Numbered from the stretch's first letter, positions 8,319 to 16,390 are shown. The stretch: 64,000 nucleotides of DNA from SXTU01 sp964496695 (GCA_964496695.1 CAZCBE010000010.1:36228-100227), one strand, 5' to 3'. Translations and numbers: made by a program. The notes: generated by a model from the sequence alone, not told the origin.

Positions 8319-9043
8319 GGCTTGGGCTCGTTGGTTCTCGTCTCCCACTTTGCCCAGAGCGACTGGCACAGCGCTCCGCTCCAACTCCCATACGCCAGCA
8401 GCAGAAACCCGAAGCAGCAGGCCGTAAATCCCCACGTTCTCGGGTGCTCCCAGGGCACAAAGATCCGGTGTGCCATGTCGCCGAAGACCTCCAGCGGCCG
8501 GTTCAGGACGCTCCAACTGTTGAAGCGTTGGAAGCGGCCCAGATAGATGCCGAAGCTTGCGAGGGCCAGCGCCACCACTACAAACCCCTGCCCCGCCCGT
8601 TCACCCCACCGCGACGCCACGCGCGCCTGCATCAAGCGCAGCGAGACGAAGCCCAGCATCACGCCCGTCCACGCGAACGTCATCAGCAGCAGGATGTCGA
8701 ACCACAGCGGCACCGGCGGCTGGGCGGCGAGGTGGACAAAATCCGTGACGAGGTAAGGCGCGTTGGGCAGGAACAACAGCCAGCCACAACCACACGCAAA
8801 CCGCAGCGCACGCAATTGCGGCAGCGGTTCGTCGGCGATGTGGAAGGCCACGGCAAAAAGCAGCGGCAGCCAGGCGAGAATCAGGTTCCACACCAGATAG
8901 AGATGCCAGCCCCGTCCGCTGTAGAGCACGCGGGCGGCCAGCATCGCGACGGCGAAGGCCGAGGCGAGGATCAGCGTCCCGAGCAGCAGCCAAGGCAGTT
9001 GGAGACGACGCAGTGCAAACACGATTCGCAGGAGCGGATTCAT
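8315..9043 (-). CDS. DUF1361 family membrane protein
   Basis: A 242-aa protein from the ATG at 9043. Several transmembrane helices are present. The segments WNLILAWLPLLFA, FLPNAPYLVTDFVHL, WFDILLLMTFAWTG and SFGIYLGRFQRFNSW are the signature of the DUF1361 family. Family function is unknown. The C-terminus overlaps the next gene by 4 bp, and an upstream membrane gene (9084-9404) lies 40 bp away on the same strand, so three membrane genes probably form one operon. Confidence 0.85.
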   Translation of the reverse strand: MNPLLRIVFALRRLQLPWLLLGTLILASAFAVAMLAARVLYSGRGWHLYLVWNLILAWLPLLFAVAFHIADEPLPQLRALRFACGCGWLLFLPNAPYLVTDFVHLAAQPPVPLWFDILLLMTFAWTGVMLGFVSLRLMQARVASRWGERAGQGFVVVALALASFGIYLGRFQRFNSWSVLNRPLEVFGDMAHRIFVPWEHPRTWGFTACCFGFLLLAYGSWSGALCQSLWAKWETRTNEPKP

Positions 9044-9083
9044 AAATTGCAGGGATGGTTGGGAACAGTTGGCAGCCGGTCGT

Positions 9084-9404
9084 TCAAGGCGCAGAAATCG
9101 CCACCGCCACCGCCGTGATGAGGACGACCAATCCACCGAACTGAAGCCCGATCCCCAGCAGCGAGAGCAGCGCCCATCCGATTTTGCGGTTCGGTAACAG
9201 GCTCGAACTCCACACCGCCCAGCCGCAGACTGCCAGCGCCACGAGCGGGGTGGAGTAAAACAGCGTGGCGACCAGCGCCTCGGGCGGACTGGCGAGACCC
9301 AGCCGGTCGCCCAGCAGCAGGAGCACAAAGAAACCGACCGGGCTGACGAAGGCGATGAGCCACACGATCAGATTCAGCCGGGGTTGCAGGAGGAAAGCAG
9401 TCAT
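9084..9404 (-). CDS. Small three-helix membrane protein
   Basis: A 106-aa protein from the ATG at 9404 (MTAFLLQPRLN); a longer frame to 9461 exists but adds only polar residues. Hydrophobic spans LIVWLIAFVSPVGFFVLLLL, VATLFYSTPLVALAVCGWAV and IGWALLSLLGIGLQFGGLVV cover most of the chain. No family is assigned. It is the first gene of the putative operon with the DUF1361 gene. Confidence 0.65.
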   Translation of the reverse strand: MTAFLLQPRLNLIVWLIAFVSPVGFFVLLLLGDRLGLASPPEALVATLFYSTPLVALAVCGWAVWSSSLLPNRKIGWALLSLLGIGLQFGGLVVLITAVAVAISAP

Positions 9405-9466
9405 AACAATTTTCAAAGCCTGTCGGCGGAATGGGTGAGGGACTGACGGACTGCGACACATGTCAG

Positions 9467-9512
9467 CTCCCTCTCCCTTCCTCGGAGGAGGGGAGAGGGT
9501 TGGGGTGAGGGG
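9467..9512. repeat. Short hairpin repeat
   Basis: The sequence CCTCTCCCTTCCTC-gga-GGAGGGGAGAGG can fold into a purine/pyrimidine hairpin, followed by TTGGGGTGAGGGG. Similar CCCTCTCC...GGAGAGGG motifs are dispersed in many genomes. It sits between the 9571-10377 and 9084-9404 genes and may terminate the former. Confidence 0.6.
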
Positions 9513-9570
9513 TGCATCGGCATTTCATTGATGCTCACTTGGCCGTCTTCCCGCTCTTGGGTGACGCCGT

Positions 9571-10377
9571 TCATCGCGAGCGCACCCCGGGGCCCGAGTC
9601 TTTGAGCCCGTCCATCCAGTGGCTCACGAAGAACTTCTTCTCCGTGGGCAGGAGCGTGTCACTGGTGCCGAGGATCGGCCGGAGCGCCGCCGTCATCTGC
9701 AGCAGCACGAGCACGAAGATGATCGTCCAGACCCGCAGGCCGTCGCCGAACTGCGCGTTGAGCTGCTCGAAGCCGCGCGCCAGGAACTTCATGCCGAAGC
9801 CAATGGCGATGCCGGCAAACACCAGGTGCAGCACGCCCATCGCCGTCACCGACTCCGTGCTCTGGGAAAAGACCCACGCCACCGGAGCAAAACCAATGAG
9901 CAGGACCGTCGTCAGCGCGAGCAGGCCCGCCACCAGGCCGCACACCTCGGCCAGCCGCGTGTGCGCCCCGCTCAGGCAGGCGAAGATGTAGAGACTCGGC
10001 AGGCAGATGACGCCGGAGATCAGCAGTCCGCCCGCGATCTTCACCGGCGCGGCCCAGAGCTGGTCGCCGCCGGAGAACGTCCCCACCACCAGCCCATAGG
10101 CCAGCGCGCACAGCACGGCGATGCCCAGCAGCATCAGCGTGAGCCGCGTCTGTCCATCCTGCGTGAGCTGGAACCACACGCGGCGTGGCTGGCGCAGCAG
10201 CGCCTCGCTCGCGCCAAACATGCCGGTGATCGGCACGCGCTCCGCCGGATCAGCCCCGGGCGCACCTGGCAACGGGGGCGGGGGCGGGGGTGCCACCGCC
10301 GCCGTCCCGTAGTGCGGGGGCGGCGTGGGCGATTCAGGCGAGGGTTGTTCCGATGTGGGCAGTGGGGTGTTTAACAT
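9571..10377 (-). CDS. Pro-rich N-terminus membrane protein, Yip1-like topology
   Basis: A 268-aa protein from the ATG at 10377 (MLNTPLPTSEQ). The first 55 residues are a cytoplasmic-type Pro-rich stretch. Five or so membrane helices follow: LTLMLLGIAVLCALAYGLVV, KIAGGLLISGVICLPSLYIF, GLVAGLLALTTVLLIGFAPV, and VWTIIFVLVLLQMTAALRPI. The C-terminus reads LRPILGTS and then FVSHWMD. Overall order (KxxxxLLLxxL, then a late LRPxxG) matches the tandem pair at 10763-12201, so it looks like a distant paralog. Function is unknown. Confidence 0.75.
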   Translation of the reverse strand: MLNTPLPTSEQPSPESPTPPPHYGTAAVAPPPPPPLPGAPGADPAERVPITGMFGASEALLRQPRRVWFQLTQDGQTRLTLMLLGIAVLCALAYGLVVGTFSGGDQLWAAPVKIAGGLLISGVICLPSLYIFACLSGAHTRLAEVCGLVAGLLALTTVLLIGFAPVAWVFSQSTESVTAMGVLHLVFAGIAIGFGMKFLARGFEQLNAQFGDGLRVWTIIFVLVLLQMTAALRPILGTSDTLLPTEKKFFVSHWMDGLKDSGPGVRSR

Positions 10378-10459
10378 AGGGGTGCTTTTAGTTTGTGGTT
10401 TACGAAAGAGCGATGAGCCCGCGAATGAACGCGAGGAGGTGGAGGCCAGAACAGACACT

Positions 10460-10645
10460 TGGAGTGTGGTGACTAGTCACCGCTTTCCGCAGGCGACTCG
10501 TCACCGTCGAGCTGAAGTAGCCTGGAGTCTGGTCACGCGTCGCTGCGCTGGCGCGAGCAGAACGAGCCGCTTGAAAATGACGTGCCGCGAGACTTCGACG
10601 GCGACAAGTCGCCTGCGGAAAGCGGCGAGAACTCGCCGCACTCCA
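10460..10645. repeat. Inverted repeat element, family e, copy 2 (186 bp)
   Basis: Arms at 10460-10509 and 10596-10645, spacer 86 bp, exactly the dimensions of the copy at 7415-7600. The right arms of both copies are identical over 50 bp. The left arm's first hairpin is GGTGAC-ta-GTCACC. It occupies half of the 385-bp gap 10378-10762; the remainder shows no gene. Confidence 0.9.
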
Positions 10646-10762
10646 TAGCGCGCGCCGCCCTGCGCCCGCGCGCGGCATCGCTCTATCCCTCCGCGCCATT
10701 TGCGGGCACTGCACTTGATCTTCATTCGCGTTCATTCGCGTCATTCGCGGGCAATGGTTTGA

Positions 10763-11473
10763 TCACGACCCGAACAGCCGGCCCAGTGAGCGAAACACCG
10801 ATTCGTAGAAGCTGCCCTTGAAGGGATCGTCACGGAGGAACTGCACGGCCAGCCCCGGCGAGCCGACGAAGGGCCGCAGATTCCACGCGATCTGGCTGCC
10901 GAGCAGCAGGTTCACCGCGAGCCACGCGAACAACACCCGCCGCGCGACGCTCGCGCTGCCGCCGAGCCGCTCCAGCAGCCGGAGCAGCCGCACGTTTGCC
11001 GCGATGCCCGCAAACGCGATGGCCGCCACGATGGTGAGCAGGATGAACGCGTGCGTGCTGCCTGCGCTCTCGCTCTGCGAGAGCGGCGGCGCGTTCCAGA
11101 TCACAAAAGCCAGCAGCGGCGCGACCCCGCCCAGAATCGTTCCCGCGATCGTGAAGCTCATCAGCACCGCCAGCAGCGACTGCCGCAGCCCGATGTTCAC
11201 GCCGAGCAGGGGCGCGAGCATGGCGTTGAGCAGCGCATTACCCAGGGCCGTAAGCAGCAGCACGAGCGGAAGTTTCACCGCCGTGTAGAGCGCCTGCTCC
11301 GGCGCGCGCCACCAGCCCATCGCCGCGCCAAACGCCGCGGAGCCGCCCACCGTCACCGCCAGCCAGAGAGACACGCGTGATGCTGAAGGTGTCTCGGTCC
11401 AGGGCGTGACCGCGTCCGTCTCGCCGCGCAGCAGCACGGGCACCTGTCGCAAGAGTGTGGCCGCCGCGCTCAT
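10763..11473 (-). CDS. Membrane protein, tandem paralog 2
   Basis: A 236-aa protein with about five membrane helices. Its core, from LYTAVKLPLVLLLTALGNAL through VNIGLRQSLLAVLMSFTIAG, is about 90% identical to the upstream neighbour, whereas the ends diverge. It ends LRPFVGSPG ... DPFKGSFYESVF, a motif shared by the pair. The start overlaps the stop of the upstream gene (ATGA), so the pair is translationally coupled. Family function is unknown; similar proteins seem to occur in Verrucomicrobiota and Planctomycetota. Confidence 0.8.
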   Translation of the reverse strand: MSAAATLLRQVPVLLRGETDAVTPWTETPSASRVSLWLAVTVGGSAAFGAAMGWWRAPEQALYTAVKLPLVLLLTALGNALLNAMLAPLLGVNIGLRQSLLAVLMSFTIAGTILGGVAPLLAFVIWNAPPLSQSESAGSTHAFILLTIVAAIAFAGIAANVRLLRLLERLGGSASVARRVLFAWLAVNLLLGSQIAWNLRPFVGSPGLAVQFLRDDPFKGSFYESVFRSLGRLFGS

Positions 11474-12201
11474 GGCATCACCTCCGCGCGTTGGAGCACC
11501 ACCGCCCGCACCGCCTCGAAGACCGTCTCATAGAAACTTCCCTGGAACAGGCCGGCTCCGAGGAACACCACCGGGTCCTGTGGTCGCCCCACGAACGGCC
11601 GCAGCATCCAGCTGACCTGGCTGCCCAGCAGCAGGTTGACCGCCAGCCACGCGAACAGCACGCGCAGCGCCGCCGCATCCGATTCCGCATGGGCGCGCAG
11701 CAACGGCAGCAGCCGCACATTCGCCATCACCCCCGCGAAGGCAATGAAGGACACCGTGGCGAACTGCATGAACCGGTAGCCTAGAAAGGCCGAGTCCAGT
11801 TCGAGGTCGAACGACGGGACATTCCATCCCACGAAGAATTGCAGTGGTGCAAACGCACCCAGGATTGCCGCCGCGATGGTGAAGCTCATCAGCACCGCCA
11901 GCAGCGACTGCCGCAGCCCGAGGTTCACGCCCAGCAACGGTGCGAGCATGGCGTTGAGCAGCGCGTTGCCCAGCGCCGTGAGCAGCAGGACGAGCGGAAA
12001 CTTCGCCGCCGTGTAAAGCGCCTGCAACGGCGCCCGCCACCAGCCGATGGCCGCACCAAAGAGCGCCGCCCCCACCACCGTGACCAGCAACCAGACGATC
12101 ACTCGCTGCCGCTCGCCCAGTCGAATCCACATGACCGCAGCCTCCACGTCACCACGCAGCAACGCAGGCGTCTGACGGAGGGCGGTGAGCGGAGCGATCA
12201 T
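11470..12201 (-). CDS. Membrane protein, tandem paralog 1
   Basis: A 243-aa protein from the ATG at 12201 (MIAPLTALRQTPALLRGDVE), chosen because it overlaps the stop of the diiron gene in an ATGA. It has the same topology as its downstream paralog: a hydrophobic segment VIVWLLVTVVGAALFGAAIG, the near-invariant core PLVLLLTALGNALLNAML, and the tail LRPFVGRPQDPVVFL ... GSFYETVF. It is likely one half of a recent duplication. Its place in a coupled operon with the ferritin-like protein and downstream of ispH implies a shared but unidentified process. Confidence 0.8.
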   Translation of the reverse strand: MIAPLTALRQTPALLRGDVEAAVMWIRLGERQRVIVWLLVTVVGAALFGAAIGWWRAPLQALYTAAKFPLVLLLTALGNALLNAMLAPLLGVNLGLRQSLLAVLMSFTIAAAILGAFAPLQFFVGWNVPSFDLELDSAFLGYRFMQFATVSFIAFAGVMANVRLLPLLRAHAESDAAALRVLFAWLAVNLLLGSQVSWMLRPFVGRPQDPVVFLGAGLFQGSFYETVFEAVRAVVLQRAEVMP

Positions 12202-13007
12202 GGCACAGGTAGCAGCCGACGTGAGGAGGCTCTGATTGAACTGGGGCAAGCGTTTCCGATGAGTTCAGGTGTCGGCACCGGCTGGTGCGCCCGGGCCTGG
12301 ACCGTTCGCCCGAGTCTCCAGATGAAACGCGCGAGTTCGCGATGCAGCTCACGCCAGAATTCCCCTGGCCGCGCGCCCAGCGTCCGCAGGCAATGACCAT
12401 GGTTCAGCCAGAGCATTGCGGCGGCCGCCAAGGCCATGCACCGGAACTGCCCCTCCCACAGCAGGCCGCCCAGGCCCCAGTTCGACACGCCCGCCGCCGC
12501 CAGACGATCACGATGAAACGCGATGTGACTCGCCTCGTCGCGCAGGATCAGCGCGCACATGTCACGCAGCGGTTGGTCCGTGCAATGACGCCGGATCAGC
12601 CGGTAATAGACCGTGCTGACGATCTCGACGAGCAGCAGGACTTGCAGCTCCGCGCGCACGCCCATCACCCGACGACACGCCAGAAACGCGGTGAAGCTCC
12701 AGTGCCCCTCGACGCGCCTCGCACCGATGCGGTCCACCGCCCGGCCCAGCAGCCGGGAGTGCTCGCGTTCCTCCGCAAACCACAGATCTACAATCTGCCG
12801 CATCTGAGGGGAACTGCTGCGAAACTGCTCGGCGTCGCCCGCGATCAGACAGGCCGGCCCGCCGCCATCGCCGAGCTGATACTCGGCGAACGACGGACGC
12901 AGCGGCTTCAAGACGGACTCCGGCAGCGAGAACGGCGCGGCCCAGTCCGGTTCCGGACGGTTCTCCAGATTGCGGCGGAAGTGAGTGATCCATTTGTCGT
13001 AGTTCAT
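12198..13007 (-). CDS. Ferritin-like diiron protein
   Basis: A 269-aa mostly helical protein from the ATG at 13007. Diiron-type motifs are visible in order: EEREH (Glu80, His83), VEIVSTVYY (Glu128), and RDEASHIAFH (Glu158, His161). These are the two E-x-x-H pairs plus bridging Glu of the ferritin-like/ribonucleotide-reductase-like fold. It could be an oxygenase, desaturase-like enzyme or iron oxidase; the sequence does not decide. It lies 50 bp after ispH and overlaps the next membrane-protein gene by 4 bp. Confidence 0.75.
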   Translation of the reverse strand: MNYDKWITHFRRNLENRPEPDWAAPFSLPESVLKPLRPSFAEYQLGDGGGPACLIAGDAEQFRSSSPQMRQIVDLWFAEEREHSRLLGRAVDRIGARRVEGHWSFTAFLACRRVMGVRAELQVLLLVEIVSTVYYRLIRRHCTDQPLRDMCALILRDEASHIAFHRDRLAAAGVSNWGLGGLLWEGQFRCMALAAAAMLWLNHGHCLRTLGARPGEFWRELHRELARFIWRLGRTVQARAHQPVPTPELIGNACPSSIRASSRRLLPVP

Positions 13008-13057
13008 GGCGTGATAAGTTAAAGGCGTTGTTCTGATTTGTATGAATCAGTCTAAGC

Positions 13058-13936
13058 TCAGGCCGCCACCGCCAGCCCGGGTTGAGATTCTGGCCAGTCG
13101 CATTTCTCCATTCGCCACAGAGCCTGAGTAACGGCTTCGATCGTCCCGTCCGGCGTGCTCGTGCCCGCCGTCAGTCCCACCGTTTCCGCATCGCTGAACC
13201 ACTCCGCACGCAAATCCCCTGGCCCTTGCACATGATGCACGCGCGGGCAGTGGCGCAGGCAGGTGGCGACGAGTTCGCGCGTGTTGTTGCTGTGCGCACC
13301 ACCGATGACGACGACCACGTCGCACTGGCGCGCGAGTTCATCGGCGGCGGTCTGGCGCTGCTTGGTGGGCTGGCAGACGGTGTCCACGAAGCGGATTTCC
13401 GACTGCGGGAAGCGTGCGCGTATGAGCGCGACGAGTTCCCTGACCCGCTCAATGGGCTGCGTGGTCTGCGATGCGATGCCGAAGCGCGGACGTTCGCGCA
13501 GCGCGGCCACGTCCGCCTCGGTGAGCACGATGTCGCACTCGGCGAGGTCTTCGGTGAGGCCGCGCACTTCCACATGGTCGCGCTTGCCGATGATGACGGG
13601 GTGCCAGCCATCGCGCGCGAGCATCTGCACAGCGCGGTGCGCGACGTGGACAAGTGGACAGGTGGCTTCCAGAACATGCAGGCCGCGCTTGCGGGCGCGG
13701 GTCTTGGCGGCATCGGACGCGCCGTGGGCGGTGACCATCACGGTATCGGTCTCCGCCGTCGCGGGCTGGCTGGCAAACCGGATGCCCCGTGCGCGGAGAT
13801 CGGCGAGGACGGTTTCGTTGTGGACCAGCTCGCCGAGGATGGTCAGCGGCTGGCGGGCGGCTTCGGCTTGCGCGAGCGCGATGGCATCACGCACGCCGAA
13901 GCACATGCCGAGATGGGAGGCGCGGAGGATTCTCAT
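13058..13936 (-). CDS. ispH: 4-hydroxy-3-methylbut-2-enyl diphosphate reductase
   Basis: A 292-aa enzyme for the last step of the non-mevalonate isoprenoid pathway, converting HMBPP to IPP and DMAPP with a [4Fe-4S] cluster. The start at 13936 puts MCFGVRDAI in its normal place (Cys12). The other cluster cysteines are Cys93 (EATCPLV) and Cys188 (VDTVCQPT). GELVHN, TAHG, SQTT and SNNTREL are conserved substrate-binding segments. The usual H-P-E-V reads H-V-E-V here, keeping the catalytic Glu. A TTTGC...GCAAA palindrome 130 bp upstream suggests regulation by the nearby winged-helix protein. Confidence 0.95.
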   Translation of the reverse strand: MRILRASHLGMCFGVRDAIALAQAEAARQPLTILGELVHNETVLADLRARGIRFASQPATAETDTVMVTAHGASDAAKTRARKRGLHVLEATCPLVHVAHRAVQMLARDGWHPVIIGKRDHVEVRGLTEDLAECDIVLTEADVAALRERPRFGIASQTTQPIERVRELVALIRARFPQSEIRFVDTVCQPTKQRQTAADELARQCDVVVVIGGAHSNNTRELVATCLRHCPRVHHVQGPGDLRAEWFSDAETVGLTAGTSTPDGTIEAVTQALWRMEKCDWPESQPGLAVAA

Positions 13937-13955
13937 AGGGGTGAGGGGCAGGAGG

Positions 13956-14043
13956 GAGTAATGGAGTGGTGGAGTATTGGAGTGATGGGTGGGGGCGGGC
14001 AGAGGTGCATTGATCCTGCGCTCCATCGCTCCATCACTCCGTT
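13956..14043. repeat. Low-complexity TGGAG/CTCCA repeat
   Basis: Reiterated GGAGTGATGG-like units on the left and CGCTCCATCGCTCCATCACTCC on the right are inverted to each other. Located in the ispH upstream region, between the start codon and the palindromic site at 14066. It may fold in the ispH leader. Confidence 0.65.
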
Positions 14044-14065
14044 ACCAGCTCTGCGATGCACCGTA

Positions 14066-14080
14066 GTTTGCATTGCAAAG
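14066..14080. promoter_or_regulatory. Palindromic operator candidate upstream of ispH
   Basis: GTTTGCATTGCAAAG (arms TTTGC/GCAAA, 3-nt centre) matches 13 of 15 positions of the palindrome at 15127-15141. On the minus strand it sits 11 nt downstream of TTGGTC, a weak -35 candidate, which mirrors the arrangement at the other site. Confidence 0.6.
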
Positions 14081-14120
14081 TTAATGACCAACAGCATTCG
14101 AGTTCGTTCAAACATGGGAT

Positions 14121-14462
14121 TCATTTCGTGACGGGAACCTTCGCCGGTTCGATGCCGAATTCTTTTGTGATCTCGACGATCTCCGCGAGCAGCGCAACGT
14201 AGTTCCGAAAGGCTTTCTCGCCGTCCGCTGTGAGCGCGAGCGTGGTGAGCGGGCGATTGTTTTGGAAGGACTTGGCCACCACCACGTAGCCCTCCTCCTG
14301 CAGGGTGCGTGTGTGCGAGGTGAGATTGCCGTCCGTCATCTGAAGTAGGTCGCGCAATTCCGTGAAGGCCATCTGCGGCCGCGCGATGAGGGCGGACATG
14401 ATGCCGAGGCGCCCCTTTTCATGGATGACTCGGTCTAACTGGAGAAAAGGTTCGGGATTCAC
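14121..14462 (-). CDS. Winged-helix transcriptional regulator
   Basis: A 113-aa protein starting at GTG 14462, which overlaps the TGA of the upstream membrane-protein gene (GTGA). FTELRDLLQMTDGNLTSHTR is a helix-turn-helix and ALTADGEKAFRNY a typical wing-to-helix region of the HTH_27/MarR-like group. These small regulators often control an adjacent membrane-protein gene. No ligand-binding domain is present beyond the short C-terminal helix. Likely autoregulated through the palindrome at 15127-15141. Confidence 0.85.
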   Translation of the reverse strand: MNPEPFLQLDRVIHEKGRLGIMSALIARPQMAFTELRDLLQMTDGNLTSHTRTLQEEGYVVVAKSFQNNRPLTTLALTADGEKAFRNYVALLAEIVEITKEFGIEPAKVPVTK

Positions 14463-15118
14463 GGCGTCGGTTGACGGGATTCAGTGAGATACAGATAGCC
14501 GGCGGCGACGAGATGGAAGCCACCGAAAGTCGCCCCCATGATGGCATGGGGATTGGTCCAGAGCACCCGGCTGCCCAGTTCCGGCACGAGAAAGCCGCCG
14601 ACAAAAAGAATGGCGATCAGCGGCCCGGCACCGATGAAGCCCCATCCCAGCAAGCGAACTCCCCGGGAGGAATACTGCCCGGCGGCGTTGAGCCCGTTGC
14701 CATAGAAACCCATCCAGACACACAGCAGCGCAGTCAGGAGCCCGTCCGCAGGCACGTCACGGTGCGTGCCCCAATAGGCGATGACCGGCAGGGTCAGACA
14801 CGCACCGGAACACAATGGCGCGTGCATCGCACCGATCACGCGTCGGGAAGCCGGGGTGGAAAACGGCTCCTTCGCGGTAATGGCCTGGCGCCGAACGATC
14901 AGCAACGACACGCCCACCGCGAGCATGGCCGTGATAAGCCACAAGGCCAGGAAGGCGAGCGGAGTCTGAACCGGGGTCAGCAGCCCGATGCCACCGGCGG
15001 TGAGACCGATCAAGCCCGTCGCAAGCATTACTGGAGCGAGCGTCCGCCGATACAGGGCCGCCCGCTCCATGATGGTGCGGATGACAAGGAGATTTTCCTC
15101 GGCCCAGTTCGATTCCAT
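14459..15118 (-). CDS. Membrane protein paired with winged-helix regulator
   Basis: A 219-aa protein from the ATG at 15118. Roughly six helices are visible: LAPVMLATGLIGLTAGGIGL, FLALWLITAMLAVGVSLLIV, SGACLTLPVIAYWG, LLTALLCVWMGFYGN, LGWGFIGAGPLIAILFVGGF, and a final helix ending GYLYLTE. Family is not named with confidence. Coupling to the regulator gene suggests the regulator controls or senses the activity of this protein. Confidence 0.75.
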   Translation of the reverse strand: MESNWAEENLLVIRTIMERAALYRRTLAPVMLATGLIGLTAGGIGLLTPVQTPLAFLALWLITAMLAVGVSLLIVRRQAITAKEPFSTPASRRVIGAMHAPLCSGACLTLPVIAYWGTHRDVPADGLLTALLCVWMGFYGNGLNAAGQYSSRGVRLLGWGFIGAGPLIAILFVGGFLVPELGSRVLWTNPHAIMGATFGGFHLVAAGYLYLTESRQPTP

Positions 15119-15126
15119 GGCTTACA

Positions 15127-15153
15127 CTTTGCATCGCAAAGCCAATATGTCAA
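15127..15153 (-). promoter_or_regulatory. Promoter with palindromic operator for the regulator operon
   Basis: CTTTGC-ATC-GCAAAG at 15127-15141 is a perfect 6-bp palindrome with a 3-nt centre. On the minus strand a TTGACA -35 box lies at 15148-15153, so the palindrome falls in the spacer and -10 region, and ends only 9 bp before the start codon at 15118. A repressor bound there would block polymerase and the translation start. Confidence 0.65.
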
Positions 15154-15186
15154 GCGTTGATGAGTGCGGCGTGGTAAACTTTTATT

Positions 15187-15236
15187 CACAAATTCATGGG
15201 GCACAAAACCATGATGCTGAGCCCCATGATTTTGTG
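15187..15236. repeat. Hairpin with competing third arm in the Gfo/Idh leader
   Basis: CACAAATTCATGGGGC (15187-15202) pairs with GCCCCATGATTTTGTG (15221-15236), 15 of 16 matching. The loop contains CACAAAACCATG (starting at 15202), which can pair alternatively with CATGATTTTGTG in the right arm. It sits about 75 bp upstream of the oxidoreductase start. Confidence 0.7.
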
Positions 15237-15310
15237 GATTTCCCGGTGTCATGGATAAAAATTCGCTTCGCTGGACGGCCTTTCAGCGGCAACCTTCCCG
15301 ACACGACACC

Positions 15311-16390
15311 ATGAAAAAGCGCACTTGGAAAATTGCCGGTATCAACTTCGACCACTTCCACATGGGCGACCTGCTCCGCTACGCCCACGAGCATCCGCAG
15401 GCGGAGATCGTCGGCGTGAGCGACGAACAGCCGGAGCGGATGGCCGAAGTCGTGCGCAAGGGCCTCGTGCCGGGCGAGCGCGCGTTCACGGACTACCGCG
15501 CCTGTCTGGAGCAGACGAAGCCGGACGTGGTCATCCTCTGCCCCGCCGCGTCGAAGCACGGCGAGTGGGTGAAGAAGGTCGCGCCCTACGGCCCGCACAT
15601 CATGGTGGAGAAACCCTTCGCCGCGTCCCTCAAGGAGGCGGATACGATGATCGCCGCGATGCCCAAGGACAAAACGCTGATGATCAACTGGCCGCTGCAA
15701 TGGGTGCAGTCGCACCGCAAGGCGTTTGAGCTGGTGGACGCGGGCTTCATCGGCGAAGTGACGAACGTCTGGCACTTCGGCGGCAACCGCGGCCCGCTTT
15801 GGCACGGCGCGGACAAGGACGTGAAGACGCCGGCGCAGGTCGCGAAGGAGAAGCCGGGCTCGTGGTTTTACAAGCGCGCGCATGGCGGCGGCTCGCTGCT
15901 GGACTATCTCGGCTACGGGACGACGCTGTGCACCTGGTATCAAGGCGGGAAGCGCCCTCTCGAAGTCACCGCCACGGTGGACGAGCCGGCGGGCCTCGAG
16001 GTGGACGAGCACAGCATCGTGGTGGCGCGCTACGCGCACGGGTTGTCAAAGTTCGAGACGCGCTGGGGGACGTTCACCGACCCGTGGACGATCCAGCCGC
16101 AGCCGCGTTGCGGGTTCGTCATCGCCGGCACGGAAGGAACGATCAGCAACTACGATTACGATGACCATGTGACGGTGCAGACGCGCAAGCGTCCCCTGCC
16201 CCACCGCGTCGCCGCGCCCGCGCCAAAGGCACCGCACCAGAATCCCGTGCAGTATCTCCTGCACTGCCTCGATGCGGGCAAACCGCTCGAAGGCCCGGTC
16301 AGCCTGCGTATCAGCCGCATCGGCCAGGAGATCGTTGACGCGGCAGTGCGCAGCGCAAAGCTGAAGCGGGCGGTGAAACTGGCGGCCTAA
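15311..16390 (+). CDS. Gfo/Idh/MocA family oxidoreductase
   Basis: A 359-aa protein from the ATG at 15311. The order is a Rossmann N-terminal half, VEKP at residues 99-102 (the conserved Lys of the family, Lys101), and a beta-sheet C-terminal half with GGGSLLDYLGYGT. The dinucleotide-binding start reads IAGINFDHFHMGDL, not the standard G-x-G-x-x-G; that variant appears in a subgroup frequent in Verrucomicrobiota and Planctomycetota. Such enzymes oxidise or epimerise sugars and cyclitols with NAD(P); the substrate is not readable. No signal peptide. Its leader contains the hairpin at 15187-15236. Confidence 0.9.
   Translation: MKKRTWKIAGINFDHFHMGDLLRYAHEHPQAEIVGVSDEQPERMAEVVRKGLVPGERAFTDYRACLEQTKPDVVILCPAASKHGEWVKKVAPYGPHIMVEKPFAASLKEADTMIAAMPKDKTLMINWPLQWVQSHRKAFELVDAGFIGEVTNVWHFGGNRGPLWHGADKDVKTPAQVAKEKPGSWFYKRAHGGGSLLDYLGYGTTLCTWYQGGKRPLEVTATVDEPAGLEVDEHSIVVARYAHGLSKFETRWGTFTDPWTIQPQPRCGFVIAGTEGTISNYDYDDHVTVQTRKRPLPHRVAAPAPKAPHQNPVQYLLHCLDAGKPLEGPVSLRISRIGQEIVDAAVRSAKLKRAVKLAA

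Noticed and set aside
7659..8516. Longer version of the membrane-protein frame
   Set aside because: The extra N-terminal part overlaps the DUF1361 gene; the ATGA-overlapping start at 8318 gives a normal protein.
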